From Thamnocephalis sphaerospora (lineage: Eukaryota > Zoopagomycota > Zoopagomycetes > Zoopagales > Sigmoideomycetaceae), in contig KZ992480.1 in NCBI GenBank assembly GCA_003614735.1, positions 1-44,843 on the forward strand: DNA of 44,843 nt, read 5' to 3'. Made by a program: the position numbers and the translations under genes. Under the pieces are notes generated by a model that saw nothing but the letters and a program-made list of their open reading frames with translations, ran no database searches and was not told where the DNA came from. Of the stretch, positions 21,685-33,493 are shown piece by piece (the first letter of the stretch is position 1; every line of letters starts with the position of its first letter).

Positions 21685-22544
21685 GACCGGCAAGGCACCA
21701 TTGCTCTGATGACGACGGTGGAACGCAAATGCCCAGCACACACCCATTTAACCTATTTATAGACGTGGCAACACCAAGCACCATTGCGGCAAGCGCTGCT
21801 GACCGTGTGCTGCCATGGCAAATTGTTCACGCCCAGCTGGCGGTATACATATATTTCGGACGGTGTCACATGCGTAAATAGACCAAGGTGCGTGCGACGG
21901 AGACGAGGGGAGCGAACACACACACACACACATAAATGCACGCAGTACGCCGATACATGACGGGACGAGATCCGGCTGGCACAGGAGGGACGGTACAGCA
22001 AGCGGCGATGGCCGCCGTGACCGGTGGATGGCGGTAGCGGTGATGGGAGGAGAAAGGGTGGTGTGAGCAGACAAGCAGGCCAGGGCGACACGACATACAC
22101 ATGCATGCACAGACACATGCGATGGCCGCTGGTCGCCAGGCTCATCGCTCAACGGTAGGCAGCGGCAATCGTGGCGTGTAAAAGGGCGTGGGCGGCATTC
22201 CGACCGCCAACCTCGTTGCCGTCACTATCGGCAAAACAGCGTCCGGTCCATTTAAACGCTTGGAGGAAAATATAAAGGAAGAATACTACGTGCGACAGCG
22301 GCGATAGCGGCGACGCTGACATAGCGGCAACGACGACGACGGCGAAGAAGGGGAAGAATCAGCGCGATGCTTGAACAAAGTGGGCAGTCAAAGCGAACAG
22401 ACGGCGGGTAAGCAAGCCGGCCGGCCGGTCGGTCAACAAGTGGACAAGGCGTGGTAAGGGTTGTCGGTGCGTATCGTGTAGGCGCAAGTGCGCGTGTAGA
22501 TGAGGGAGTGTGATGGACATGGACGGACCAACGGTAAGCCAACT
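21685..22544. other. Intergenic region between the Ras GTPase and the membrane protein
   Basis: 860 bases containing the TATA box above and a (CA)n run at about 21917-21932. No gene is evident. Confidence 0.4.
21754..21763 (-). promoter_or_regulatory. TATA box of the cysteine-rich membrane protein gene
   Basis: On the minus strand this reads TATAAATAGG. It lies about 70-80 bases before the preferred ATG and too close to the upstream ATG at 21747 for that to be the start. Confidence 0.55.
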
Positions 22545-23660
22545 TTAAAGAATGATGCAACAGCCCGATGAGGATGCCTTGGGCGCCGAGGGCGACTGCT
22601 GCTGTGAGGCGCTGTGGTTGGCGCCGGGACGCCCGCTGGCTGACGACAGAGCGGCCTGGCGTCGGATCTCCATCACGAGATTTTGGAATGCCTCATCAAT
22701 GTTGATGCGATCCTTGGCGCTGGTCTCGAGGAAGAGCGCGTTGGACTGCCTGGCAAACGCGTGACCCTCCTCATACGTCACCTGTCGGAACTGGTGCAGA
22801 TCACTCTTGTTGCCGAGGATGATGATGGGACACTATACACACACACGCGCGCGCACGCCACCACATGTTAACCACATGCGCTGCCACATTGCGCAACCGT
22901 ACCGTGCACCTACCGGACCATACTCCTTGGCCCGATGAATCTGGTCGCGAATGGGGCCTAGCTCATCCAGCGACTCTTTGGCCGTGATCGAGTATACGCA
23001 AATGAACCCATCACCTTGCCGCATAAATTTGTCGCCAAAAAGACCACTGTAGCGCAGCAGACGTTGCAGACCGTGTCAGCGGGCGACACGCACGCACGCA
23101 CGCACACACAGTCCATGCTGAGCGTCAACACGCACCGATATTCCTCCTGGCCGGCTGTATCCGTAATGTCCAGGTTGCATTCCACATTGTCTATCGTACA
23201 GGTTTTGCAATAGCAGTCCTCTGCAGCACATTATTAGCCCGCCTGTCTGCACATGGCCCACGCACATACCACGCCACATACCAATGGTAGGATCGTATCT
23301 GGCGTTGGCCAAAGTGATGCACGGGATCCGCAAAAAGTCAGTAGCATGCTCATGAAACAGGCGCCGTGCCGCTGATACACAGCCCCACAGCCGTAAACAG
23401 CAGTCTTACGCGAGCCTATGACTGTACTTACTCCTCAACAAACCTGCGGAACAAGCGCAGTCGCATAGGGTCAGCCACAAGACATTGCTAGCGCACGCAT
23501 ACACCCACAACACGAGACCCTGGGCGGGGTACGGCGTATGGCCCGTTCCCCGACAGCCCGCTACGACTACTTACTGGTTGCGCGTAAAGCTGAGCGTAAT
23601 GGCCGACTTGCCAACGCCACCACCACCCAGCACCACAATGTTGTACTTGACCATGTTCAT
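22545..23660 (-). CDS. Ras-family small GTPase with CAAX box
   Basis: Membrane-anchored signalling switch. Six minus-strand exons: 23575-23660, 23432-23443, 23282-23298, 23136-23220, 22914-23046, 22545-22832; 206 residues. P-loop GGGGVGKS (12-19), effector loop FVEEYDPTIEDCY, switch II DTAGQEEY, NKSD and ETSAK boxes are intact. The tail is Ser/Gln-rich and ends GCCIIL: a CAAX box with terminal Leu, predicting geranylgeranylation, and a preceding Cys that could be palmitoylated. Exons 2 and 3 are only 12 and 17 nt, yet required to rebuild the effector loop. After switch II it reads RGLFGDKFM where Ras proteins have SALRDQYM. Closest to the Ras/Rap group; subfamily not assigned. A second ATG at 23654 is an alternative start. 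Confidence 0.93.
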
Positions 23661-25727
23661 CTTGACGAAGCGTTATGCGTGCACGCACAAAACGAGAACT
23701 GGTGAGCAGGCCGGCGGAGGAGACAAAAAGGCAGGTGTAGGTAAATGGGTGTATCCGCTGTACAGCTGGCGAAAACAAGGGCAAGCGCGGGTGGTTAGTC
23801 AGACGCAAGACAGCGACGATGCAGAGGCGCAAGCGCGTGGTACGAGCAGGCCCGTGACGACACGCAATGCCAATGCAGTGGAAAGCGAAAGAAGAGCTAG
23901 TAGCGTGCACCTAGCGACACGGGGCAAGCGGAGTCGCTCATGTCTGTGTGTCCCGGCGGCTCGAACCAAGGAGAGGGGGCGCAGCAGCAGCAGCAGCAGG
24001 TAGCGGCAAAGGATCTGGCGACACCTTGGCTTACAGCAAAGCACATTCTATATGCGTAGCTGGCGCAACTACCACCGCCACACGCGCATATAGAGTATAT
24101 GCTAGTCGACTGGGACAAAGCGGAGACTGCCGAGCAGACTGGCATGCTCCGCCCGAGACGACCGCCAGCGACGACCGGATGCGCGTAGACCGGTCGCTTG
24201 CCGAGACGCACCCAGCCGCTGCACCCAGCCAGGCCCAGGTGGATCATCCGTTGCCGCTGCCGCCGCCGTTGCTGGCCAAGCTGCACTGCATACAGAGGGT
24301 GGATCGCCACAGAGACAGCATCATCTGCTTACTTACTTTAGAGGCGAGCGTGGCAGAGTGGACGCTCAGACACACGCATACACCGTGGGGCGAGGCGTAG
24401 GAGAAGGGAAGGAGCAACAAGGAACGTTGACGACAAAGAGAAGAGCGCCACACGGGAAGGTACACACACAAGCGTGCAAAGAAAGGCAGGTGCGGAAGAG
24501 GGCGAGCGGGGATTAGGACGGTTTCTCCACCCGACAGAGGCCACAGGTGCAGCAGGTGTAGTAATAGTAGTTAGTAAGGCTAGAGGTAGCAGGTGCTTGG
24601 TGGCAGCGGGTGGATGTGGGGCAAGGTAGAGATGGCAGAAAAGAAGGCAGGAGAACAAGCAAGCAGGTGAGAGGAGAGAGAGGCGCGCACACCAACGTGG
24701 CCAGAGAGAGAGAGAGAGAGAGAGAGCGAAAGAGAGAGGCGTCCCAAAGGAGCACACTGTCTGACCAAAAGTCAAAGAGAGAAGGCGGATGCAAGTGTGT
24801 GAGGTCCACTGGAAATGAGCGTGTCTATTGGGAATAAAACGGCCGACCGCCTGTCCCAACTGGGCAGGACACCTACCGGCGATGGAACACAAGTCTAGCA
24901 TGCCATCATCGGTGCAAGCGGCCCGCCAGACGGACAAGGCGTGCCATAAAGGCTGTGCTGTTGCCGGCAATGACACGCCACGGCAGAGTCAGCACACTGA
25001 CCGCGCATCGCCCGGCTGTGTCTGCCCGGTCAGGCGATCATGGGCCCACCGCGCTGGTGATGGCAACATCGTCGGCCGATCGGCATCATCATCATCGGTC
25101 TCGGCTGCATCGTCGGTGCGAAGAGAACGGCCGCTGCGAGGCGAGAGCGTTGGCACTACGGCCAGCACTCTGGCCACGGCCACCACGGTGTGCGAGGCCA
25201 GAGAACCGTGTTGTGGCTGCAATGCACGCATGTGCGGCGTGCAGTGGGCGCTGCATGCCAAAGCGCCCGCCGACCGACCCGGCGAAACCTCTGCGTGCAG
25301 CGGAAGACGCGCGGTAAGAGGCGGCAAAGGGTCTGGTGCGCGGGCAGCCATACAGATATAGACGGTCAGCGGCTACATGGCTGCCTGGTGGTCCGGCCGT
25401 TGCATCGTCATCCATCCGTTTCGCCATCCGTTTCGCCTCGGCGTACCAAGGAGGTGTCAGAGAAACATGGCGCGAGGGGTGCGGCGAGCGTGACGCGTAC
25501 GACCGTCGCCAAAAGAAGCGATATGGCGCCATGTGTTTACTGACGAAAATCGCTACAGTGATAATGCTGGTTATGATATTTAGTACGAGTGGATGATGAC
25601 CGCGATAGCATCGCCACAATTAGCAATCGAGGCAGGCCATGACAAGGCCGCCGCCGCCGCCGCACCAAAAGCAGACGTAGAGAGTACAGCATGGGTCAAG
25701 TGCAAATGCAGACAGGCCGCAGTGCGT
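23661..25727. other. Long gene-free region upstream of the Ras GTPase
   Basis: 2,067 bases, the largest gap in the window, between two minus-strand genes. It holds (CAG)6 at 23982-23999 and an uninterrupted AG run at 24703-24726 (CT on the gene strand). Long open frames on both strands are low-complexity and overlap one another. I see no spliced gene. It may hold a long 5' leader or regulatory region of the GTPase. Confidence 0.45.
24703..24726 (+). repeat. (AG)12 dinucleotide repeat
   Basis: A 24-base perfect AG run about 1 kb upstream of the Ras GTPase start. It reads CT on the GTPase strand, like the CT runs before VAC8 and in an IKS1 intron. Confidence 0.8.
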
Positions 25728-25852
25728 CTACAGCGCACACTGCAGCATGGACCTTCGCCAGAATATTAGCAAGACAGCCACATAGACGGCAGTAATGATC
25801 AGCTGCCGTTGCAGGGGCAGGGTGCTGCAGGGACAACCAGTGGTAAGCAATC

Positions 25853-25885
<33 letters not shown>

Positions 25886-28841
25886 CACACCTACCGAGAC
25901 GTGCCTAGTAAGGCGAGTACGAGGGTGGGGTAGAAGAGCCAGGCAGCTGGCATGTAAGGATAGCATGGCCAACTGCAAAGGGCAATCTAAATGGACCAGC
26001 ATGGTGAGACAAGCTTGCCTGTCTACACATTGACCCGGGCGCACAATGTATACCCTACCTTGAAAACAGCCAGTAGCAGACTCGCTGCATGCGCTTGCTG
26101 GTCACGTAGGATCCAAGGCCCCAGTGTTGTGGTGGAGGCAGCCGCACGTCCTGGCGGCAGGCTCAGCAGCAAAGGTGCAGGCTTTTCACGACGGTTGGAC
26201 GACATGGTTTCGACGCGGGCATTTTCTGCATTGGGTGGGCTGCGCGCTAACGTTGCTGCCGTCGTGCTGCACTCTGCACCGGCGATGGCCATGGTGGCCG
26301 CACGTCGACGCCGCGCATTGCTGGGGCCGTCCGAGTTGGTGGGCAGCGAGGTTTGCCGCCGGTGCTGGCGGATCCGCTCGGGATGTGCATACGGCGGTGG
26401 CACCGTGCGCAAAGCAAGTGTGCGCTGCATACTTGCAGGTGGCGAGTACGGATTTGCCGTTGAGGCCTTGGCCGACGTAGTATTGGACCGCATAGCATCA
26501 TCGTCGCTGGCGCCATAGTCGCTTGGTGCATTGGAGCCGTGCTCAAAGATGCCCGCACGAAATCCGGGCGAGCTCTGGCCATTTGACCGTCAAGGTGAGT
26601 CGACGGCAACAGGCGCTGCCGAACCCTGACACACATACATACCGGATGGAACAAAGGCGGCCGGGTGCTTGGTCCGCCGCTGAGGCGCTCTGTTTCCCAA
26701 AAGTCGAGAATATCATCCACCGAAGGGCGTGCAAACGGATTGCGCGACAGCAGAGCAACGATGAGATTCTTGAACGTGTCGGGTATGGGCTCTAGGCCGG
26801 CCTTTTGACGTAGATGGTCCGGGAACTCGGTAATTCTACGAATGGCGACACGTCCGGCAGCCGCATGGTGAGCAAGGCAACGCTGCGCGGACAATCGGTG
26901 CTGGTGCGCGTACCCTTCAAATGCCAAGATTTCCTTCTTGAGCTCAGGCACATCGTCAATTTGGCGATAGGGAAGCCGCGAGTAGCAGAGAAAATAGAAC
27001 AACAGGCCGAGCGACCACATGTCGGCCTTGGGCGAAAAGTTGGGCAAATAGCGACCGTGCTTATCCACGGCAATCAGCTCGGGCGCCATAAACTCTAGCG
27101 TGCCAGTGGCGCCAGAGCGGGCATGGCCGGCCAGACCATACTGCTGCCGCTGTGAGACGTCTTCGCATTCGCCAAAGTCTGAGAGTAGCACGCGTGGCCT
27201 AAGTGGGCGCCAGAGGCGAGGATGAGTATACTCGGCGCATTGGGCGCGTCGCACTGCGTACGTACAGACGCCGTCCGTCGCGCTCCTTGGAAACGCCAAA
27301 CTCGGCTGGAATGCCTAGACCATTGCTGCTGTTCTGGTCATCATAGCTGAGCAGCAGATTGGACGGCTTCAGGTCGCGGTGGATAATCCCATTGCGATGG
27401 AGATGTGCCAAGCCTTGGCAGACACCGAGCATAAAGTGCTCCACCTCGTCTAGCGGAAGTAGCCGCAGCGTGACCATGGTGTTGGCCAGCGGATTAGGCT
27501 GACTGTGTCGTCGCTGCTGCCGCGAGCTGGTAGGTTCTGCATCGTTCACGGTAAGGTACTCTTCCAAATTGCCGCCATTGGCACATTCCTGCCACATGCG
27601 GATAGGCGACGCATCGGTCAGCATCTTCTGGCCGTAGCACCAGCACCGCTACATGCAGACGCTTACCATCAAAATGAACAAGCAAGGCACACGAGGACCT
27701 GAGGATGGCAATGTAGTACCGTTGTCGCTGGCATAAGTGTTTCCATCTACGCCACACTAGATCATCCGCGCACCACCCACCAAATGTCGTCGCCTGATGC
27801 TGTTCTAGCCAGGCATGCTTGTAGTCGACAATATTGGGATGATGTAGCTTTTCCAGCAAGTGAACCTCACGCAACATACGTAGCAACCACGCTTGATTGT
27901 CGCCTATTGCATCCCAGCACAGTACCGACACCCCTGGATCAGTAAAGGCGGTTCAGGAGGCACGTTCCCTCTCTCTCTCTCTCTCTCCCTCTCTCCCTCT
28001 CTCTCTCTCTCGGCTACCCACCTACAGGCACCTTCTTGACGGCGTACTCGCCAAGCTGCACTTGGTCAAGGATATGCTGTTGGTGCCACCGCCAGTCGCA
28101 TGTCATCAGAAACGCAGCGGAGAAACATCTGCACTGTGACGCTGCTACTTGCCTGGCAAAGAAAGACCTGGCCACGCAGACCGCGACCAAGCCGCTTCTC
28201 CTCGACAAAGAAGCGCTCATAGTATCCCTGATTGAATGCACGCTCATGCAGTGGCTCGTTCTCTACAGGCGAGCAAAGACCCGGTGGACTGCGTTGTGAA
28301 TAGTCGTTGGCCCCTGGCGTAGAGCTGGTATTGCATGAACTGCAGGTTAGCCAGTGCCATCTCATCGTCGACCCGTGCTGTCCTACCTAATGGCCTTGCT
28401 AAGAAGGCGAAAGTAGTTGCGATCCATCTGCACTGGCGACCCCTGCGCCTCGGTGGGAATCGTCTCAAACGCACGATGGCACATGGAGCAAAATCCAGGT
28501 GATATCTAAGGCGACGTGCGGTGTAAGTGCGTGCTAGTGCACAGATGGGCGGCCTCTGTCCGTACCGGTGTAAGATGGTCATCCTCAAACAGTTGGCGCA
28601 CTGCAACACGGTTGGAGCGCGGATTGTAGACGACTGCCTGTCCGCTGCCTTCGTTCTTCCTAAAAAATGTAGCACGTATGAGCGCGGCACGGCTAAGGTG
28701 CTGCAGGGTCAGACGCGTGCATCATACGTACAGAATCACGTTCCACTCCATGCGGCGCGGCACTAATCCCATGCTATATGTAGTGCTTTGTGTGGACCCG
28801 CGCCGACTGTGGCCGGTACTGGCTGTTGGAACAACCGACAT
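25728..28841 (-). CDS. IKS1: IKS1-type serine/threonine protein kinase
   Basis: Fungal-type kinase of incompletely known role. Thirteen minus-strand exons: 28732-28841, 28566-28659, 28387-28505, 28153-28339, 28022-28076, 27781-27903, 27667-27698, 27266-27588, 26914-27198, 26643-26835, 26059-26574, 25895-25986, 25728-25824; 741 residues. The N-terminal region has a CSMCHRAF zinc-binding-like pair. The kinase domain starts near 150: glycine loop GRGLRGQV (159-166), lysine in EYAVKKV (K184), HRDLKPSN (310-317), DFG at 355-357, MAPEL. DFGECEDVSQ and GATGTLEFMAPEL are IKS1 hallmarks. The C-terminus has two hydrophobic segments, in exon 12 and exon 13, as in fungal IKS1 proteins. The intron after exon 4 (28077-28152) uses a GC donor. 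Exon 7 is 32 nt. Confidence 0.93.
25855..25884 (+). repeat. (CAG)10 microsatellite in the last intron of the IKS1-like gene
   Basis: Thirty bases of pure CAG, read as CTG on the gene strand, within the 70-nt intron 25825-25894. It starts 10 bases after the splice donor, so repeat length directly changes intron length. Confidence 0.85.
27967..28011 (+). repeat. CT-rich repeat inside an IKS1 intron
   Basis: About 45 bases of CT repeats interrupted by CCT lie in the intron 27904-28021. At 118 nt this is the longest intron of the gene. On the gene strand it reads GA, right after the donor. Confidence 0.8.
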
Positions 28842-30062
28842 GTTCTCGGGAGTTGTACGTCCCGGCGTATGGCCGCTTCGGCCGCGCGATTCCATGTCAA
28901 GATAGCGTGGCTAGCACTTGCCGCACAGACCACCACCGCCACCGCCACTACTATGTGTCGACAAACAGCTATACCGCCAAACGGTCTAGATCACCGCGCC
29001 GTACGCTAGTCTATCAGCAATGAGCAAGCCTAGTGGCTATGACACCCGGGACTGGCACCGCGAGTCTGTAACCAGGTCTATACGGAGGAGACGCATGAGT
29101 GCCAGAATGTCGGCCACGTCGCAGTAGCGGTAGGACGCACCAAACCAGCGAGCTAGAAACAGCAGTAGGGGTCTGCAGAATTGCTTTGCGGTTGGCTTGC
29201 AAGCGCAGCAACGCGACAAGTATGTCTGTGTGTGTTTATGAGCTGGCAAGGAGAAGAATAGAACGCGCGTTGAGCAGTGGCCTGGTCACGGGCCCGTGTG
29301 TCAGCGGGAAAAGTCGCCCATCCGCCACGCCGCACAGCCTCTGCGCCTCTTTTATCCGGATCAACACGTACCTGGTGGCGATGGATCGGATGTTCGAGCG
29401 TAATCGTGCACGCCCATGTCTGCCACGCTGAGCCGACGAACAATGCAACCGCAGTGCTCGGCATAGCTGTTCTGACCCGCTAGCTACTACACTTGGCATC
29501 TCGTGACCGTCGCGTGGTGTGTGATGTGCGCGCTGTGCCACCAGGCATATCACGGGGTAAGGCGACGGCGATCCACAGCAGTCGCATAAAGATGCGCATG
29601 AGAAGGATGGGCGTGTGTGCGTGTGTGCGTGTAGGTCTTGGCGGCAATATACGACCGATGATGCGCTCGCATAGTCCGGGCCGACCGGTCAGCGCATTGG
29701 CGCATTTGTGGTGTACTCCCGCGCATCGGGTGATCCACACGCGAACCGCCTTGGCGGCGTCGGCGTCACACGCGTCGCTCTACATGCAGCTATTCATATG
29801 ATGCAGCATGTCGGCAGACGCGAGATAAATAACCGTCCTGTGTGGCCCGCAGACTGCACCATGCACCTTACTCTCCCGTCCGCTGCTGCTTCTGCACTAG
29901 ACATTCCGGTGCAAGAACAACGTAAGAAGCAGCTGTTGTTTGCATTTACCACGCACGCGCGGGTAGAGCGCACCGCTGGCCATTCTCCATCCGTTCTCTT
30001 TCTTCTTGCCGGCTGGAACAGCATCCGGCGCGTTAACTGTGCTCGCTCAGCAGTCATCTACC
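28842..30062. other. Divergent region between the IKS1-like kinase and the PQ-loop gene
   Basis: 1,221 bases without a gene I can support. One minus-strand segment, 29372-29464, starts with ATG, encodes 31 residues with a hydrophobic stretch (ALFVGSAWQTWA) and ends at a strong donor (CAG|GTACGTG). I could not find matching downstream exons, so I do not call a gene. The rest should include two promoters. Confidence 0.35.
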
Positions 30063-31464
30063 ATGTCCAACGAAACAACCACCCTGTCGGTGGCCACTCT
30101 GTCGGTGGAAAACAACAGCCATCTTGCCTTGGTGATGCGTGAAATACTCGGCAGTATTGCGCTGGTGTTTTGGTCCATCCAGCTTGTGCCGCAAGGTAAG
30201 CGCCGGGCAGACGGGCATCTGTAGGCTAGAACGACGCGCTTACACGCTGCACAAGCCGTGAAAAACTATCGCAAGCAGTCCACCGCAGGCTTGTCGCACT
30301 GGATGATGCTCATATGGGGCTTGGAGTCTTGCCTATTCGGCATCTACGCCATCCACCAGCGTCTAGCCACGGCACTCATCATCCAACCGCAGTTGTTTCT
30401 GTTTTTTTCGCTGCTCTGTTTCGCGCAGTACCTGTACTATACGCGGTAGGCACAGCATCATCATCGACCTCGCATGTAACGTGCATCAGCTGATTGTCGC
30501 TCAGAAAGTATTCCATCTGCACGTCTGCTGGGATATACATTGGCTCCCTCATGCTTGCAGCCGGCATGCAGTTTGCACTGACAGTCACACTCCAGGTAAG
30601 CCATCCATGCGCTCTTATTGCATGTGCCGGCCAAGCCGTGAGCTCATCCGCCGGCAGACGCACCGCAGCTATATTGAAAATCCCAGCCACCACATTCGCT
30701 GGATCGTCGACGGCATCGGCAGCATCGCCACTGCACTTGTCGTGCTCGGTTTTGTACCGCAGTACATCACCATCATACGTGAGTGCCGTGCCTGCGTGTG
30801 CCCATCACAGACCAGATCTAACGCATGCATCTTTGCAGGACTGCACGATGCTACGGGGCTGAGCAAGGTGTTTCTCTTTATGGACATGCAGGGCGCCATC
30901 TTTTCGCTGTCCAGCCTTGCATTCCACCCCGTCTTTGACATGGTGGCCGCCTCGGGCTTTATCGGCACGCTCACTCTGGACTTTGGTCTGCTTGTGCTTG
31001 ACTGGTGGTATCAGCGGCAGCAGATGAGCATGGACAAGCTGGCCTGCACCGACATCAGCGCCATCTCCTGCGACAGCAGCGAATGCACCTACGACTCCAA
31101 CTTTAACACGACTACCGACACGTTTGAAGAAGGGTGCTCGCTGGCGACCACCGAGTGGTGGCCAAGCGGTCCGCTGTCGGAGAAGCTGGACCTGGCCATG
31201 CACAGCGGTCGGCCGTTCAGAGAAGCCCGGACGCCGTCGCCACGACCCAGCAATCTTCATGTGCTGACCATGGCTCGTCGCAGCCAGAACCTCACGGTGG
31301 CGCCATACAGTACGCATGCAGTGCCAAACTACGGCCCTAATCGCATACGCGTCTCTGTGCAGTCACTCACACCTCCGGATGCACCGTTGCCTGCGCCAGT
31401 GCCTCGGGCGCCTGCTGCCTCTCCGGTATTTAGCGGAAATGCGCATAACCAATCGTATTACTAG
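30063..31464 (+). CDS. PQ-loop repeat membrane protein
   Basis: Likely membrane transporter or lipid-organising protein of the PQ-loop (MtN3/cystinosin-related) superfamily, on vacuole or endosomal membranes by analogy. Five exons: 30063-30195, 30256-30445, 30505-30595, 30658-30778, 30839-31464; 386 residues. Two PQ motifs are visible: WSIQLVPQAVKNYRKQSTAG and VVLGFVPQYITIIR, each followed by the usual Gly-Leu-Ser turn. About seven hydrophobic segments are spread through exons 1-5. The C-terminal 140 residues are hydrophilic, Ser/Pro/Arg-rich and probably cytosolic. The ATG at 30063 is chosen because it has a good context (ACCATG) and precedes the first membrane segment. Substrate cannot be read from sequence. 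Confidence 0.85.
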
Positions 31465-31708
31465 TGGTAGAATGTCTTGTGACCGGCAGAGCAAAGTGCC
31501 AGGCGCGTATGCACAATATTAAACCATCCCATGACACGACGCAGCAGCAGCAGCAGCAAGTGCAAAATGTTCCACCGCACAAGTGCCATTTTACTGTTAT
31601 GGCAGGAAACTAATGCCTGCACATGCGCTGTCATCCGCCAACTAGCACCCGTACAAATGCACAGCGGCACATGACCCACGAGAGATTGGAGGTGTTGGCG
31701 TCGATGGC
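31465..31708. other. Convergent 3' region with a short CAG repeat
   Basis: 244 bases between the PQ-loop gene and the phosphoribosyltransferase gene. A (CAG)5 run at 31542-31556 is the only notable element. Confidence 0.4.
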
Positions 31709-32943
<1,235 letters not shown>

Positions 32944-33493
32944 GACTAGTGCTGTGGTAATGCGAGCGAAAGGCTGGCGAAAGAAACGCGGGACGTTCCT
33001 TCCGCTCCCGAGCAGACGTAGATCCTGAACATTTGTCACACCAATCCATGCTCACGCCATTATGCCATCAAGGTATCACCGAGAGACAGTATTTCTGGAT
33101 GCGCTAGAGTGCCAAAGGAGTGTGGCAGACCGACCGTTGCGTAAAGTGTACGCCTCTGTTGGCCTAAGCATCCAGCAGCCCGTCGCACCAATGCTCTGTG
33201 ACCCATTAGCTGGTAAACATATTGCGATGTGCTGAAGGAGTTGCAATACGCGACAGACTAGTATGTGTCGATGACTCTATTCACATCCAGCAAGCGTATC
33301 TGCTAATTATACGCCAATAGCCTTGGTGTATTGGCGATTTGGAAGACTAAAGGCATTTGCAGATAGCGTGTCTGCCAGTCAACGTATTATCTCGTCATGT
33401 ATGTACATTGCAATACACACAAGCGCTCCTACTTGATAGTTTGGTGCCTGAATCTAAATTTTGGCTAGCGCACTGCATTGTGCGTTCCGGACA
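32944..33493. other. Intergenic region upstream of the phosphoribosyltransferase gene
   Basis: 550 relatively AT-rich bases with no coding signal. They should hold the promoter of the phosphoribosyltransferase gene and the 3' end of the F-box gene. Confidence 0.4.

Noticed and set aside
21685-21747. Earlier ATG (21747) as start of the cysteine-rich membrane protein
   Set aside because: It lies about 7 bases after a TATA box, so it is probably upstream of or at the transcription start.
23957-23970. tRNA B-box-like sequence (GGTTCGAGCC on the minus strand)
   Set aside because: No pairing T-stem or acceptor arm could be formed around it, so no tRNA is called.
24338-24976. 212-codon minus-strand frame and its overlapping partners
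   Set aside because: Composition follows the AG/CT repeat, with Leu/Ser runs and no domain; frames overlap on both strands.
29372-29464. Possible first exon of a small membrane protein on the minus strand
   Set aside because: It has an ATG, hydrophobic residues and a good donor, but no downstream exon gives a recognisable continuation.
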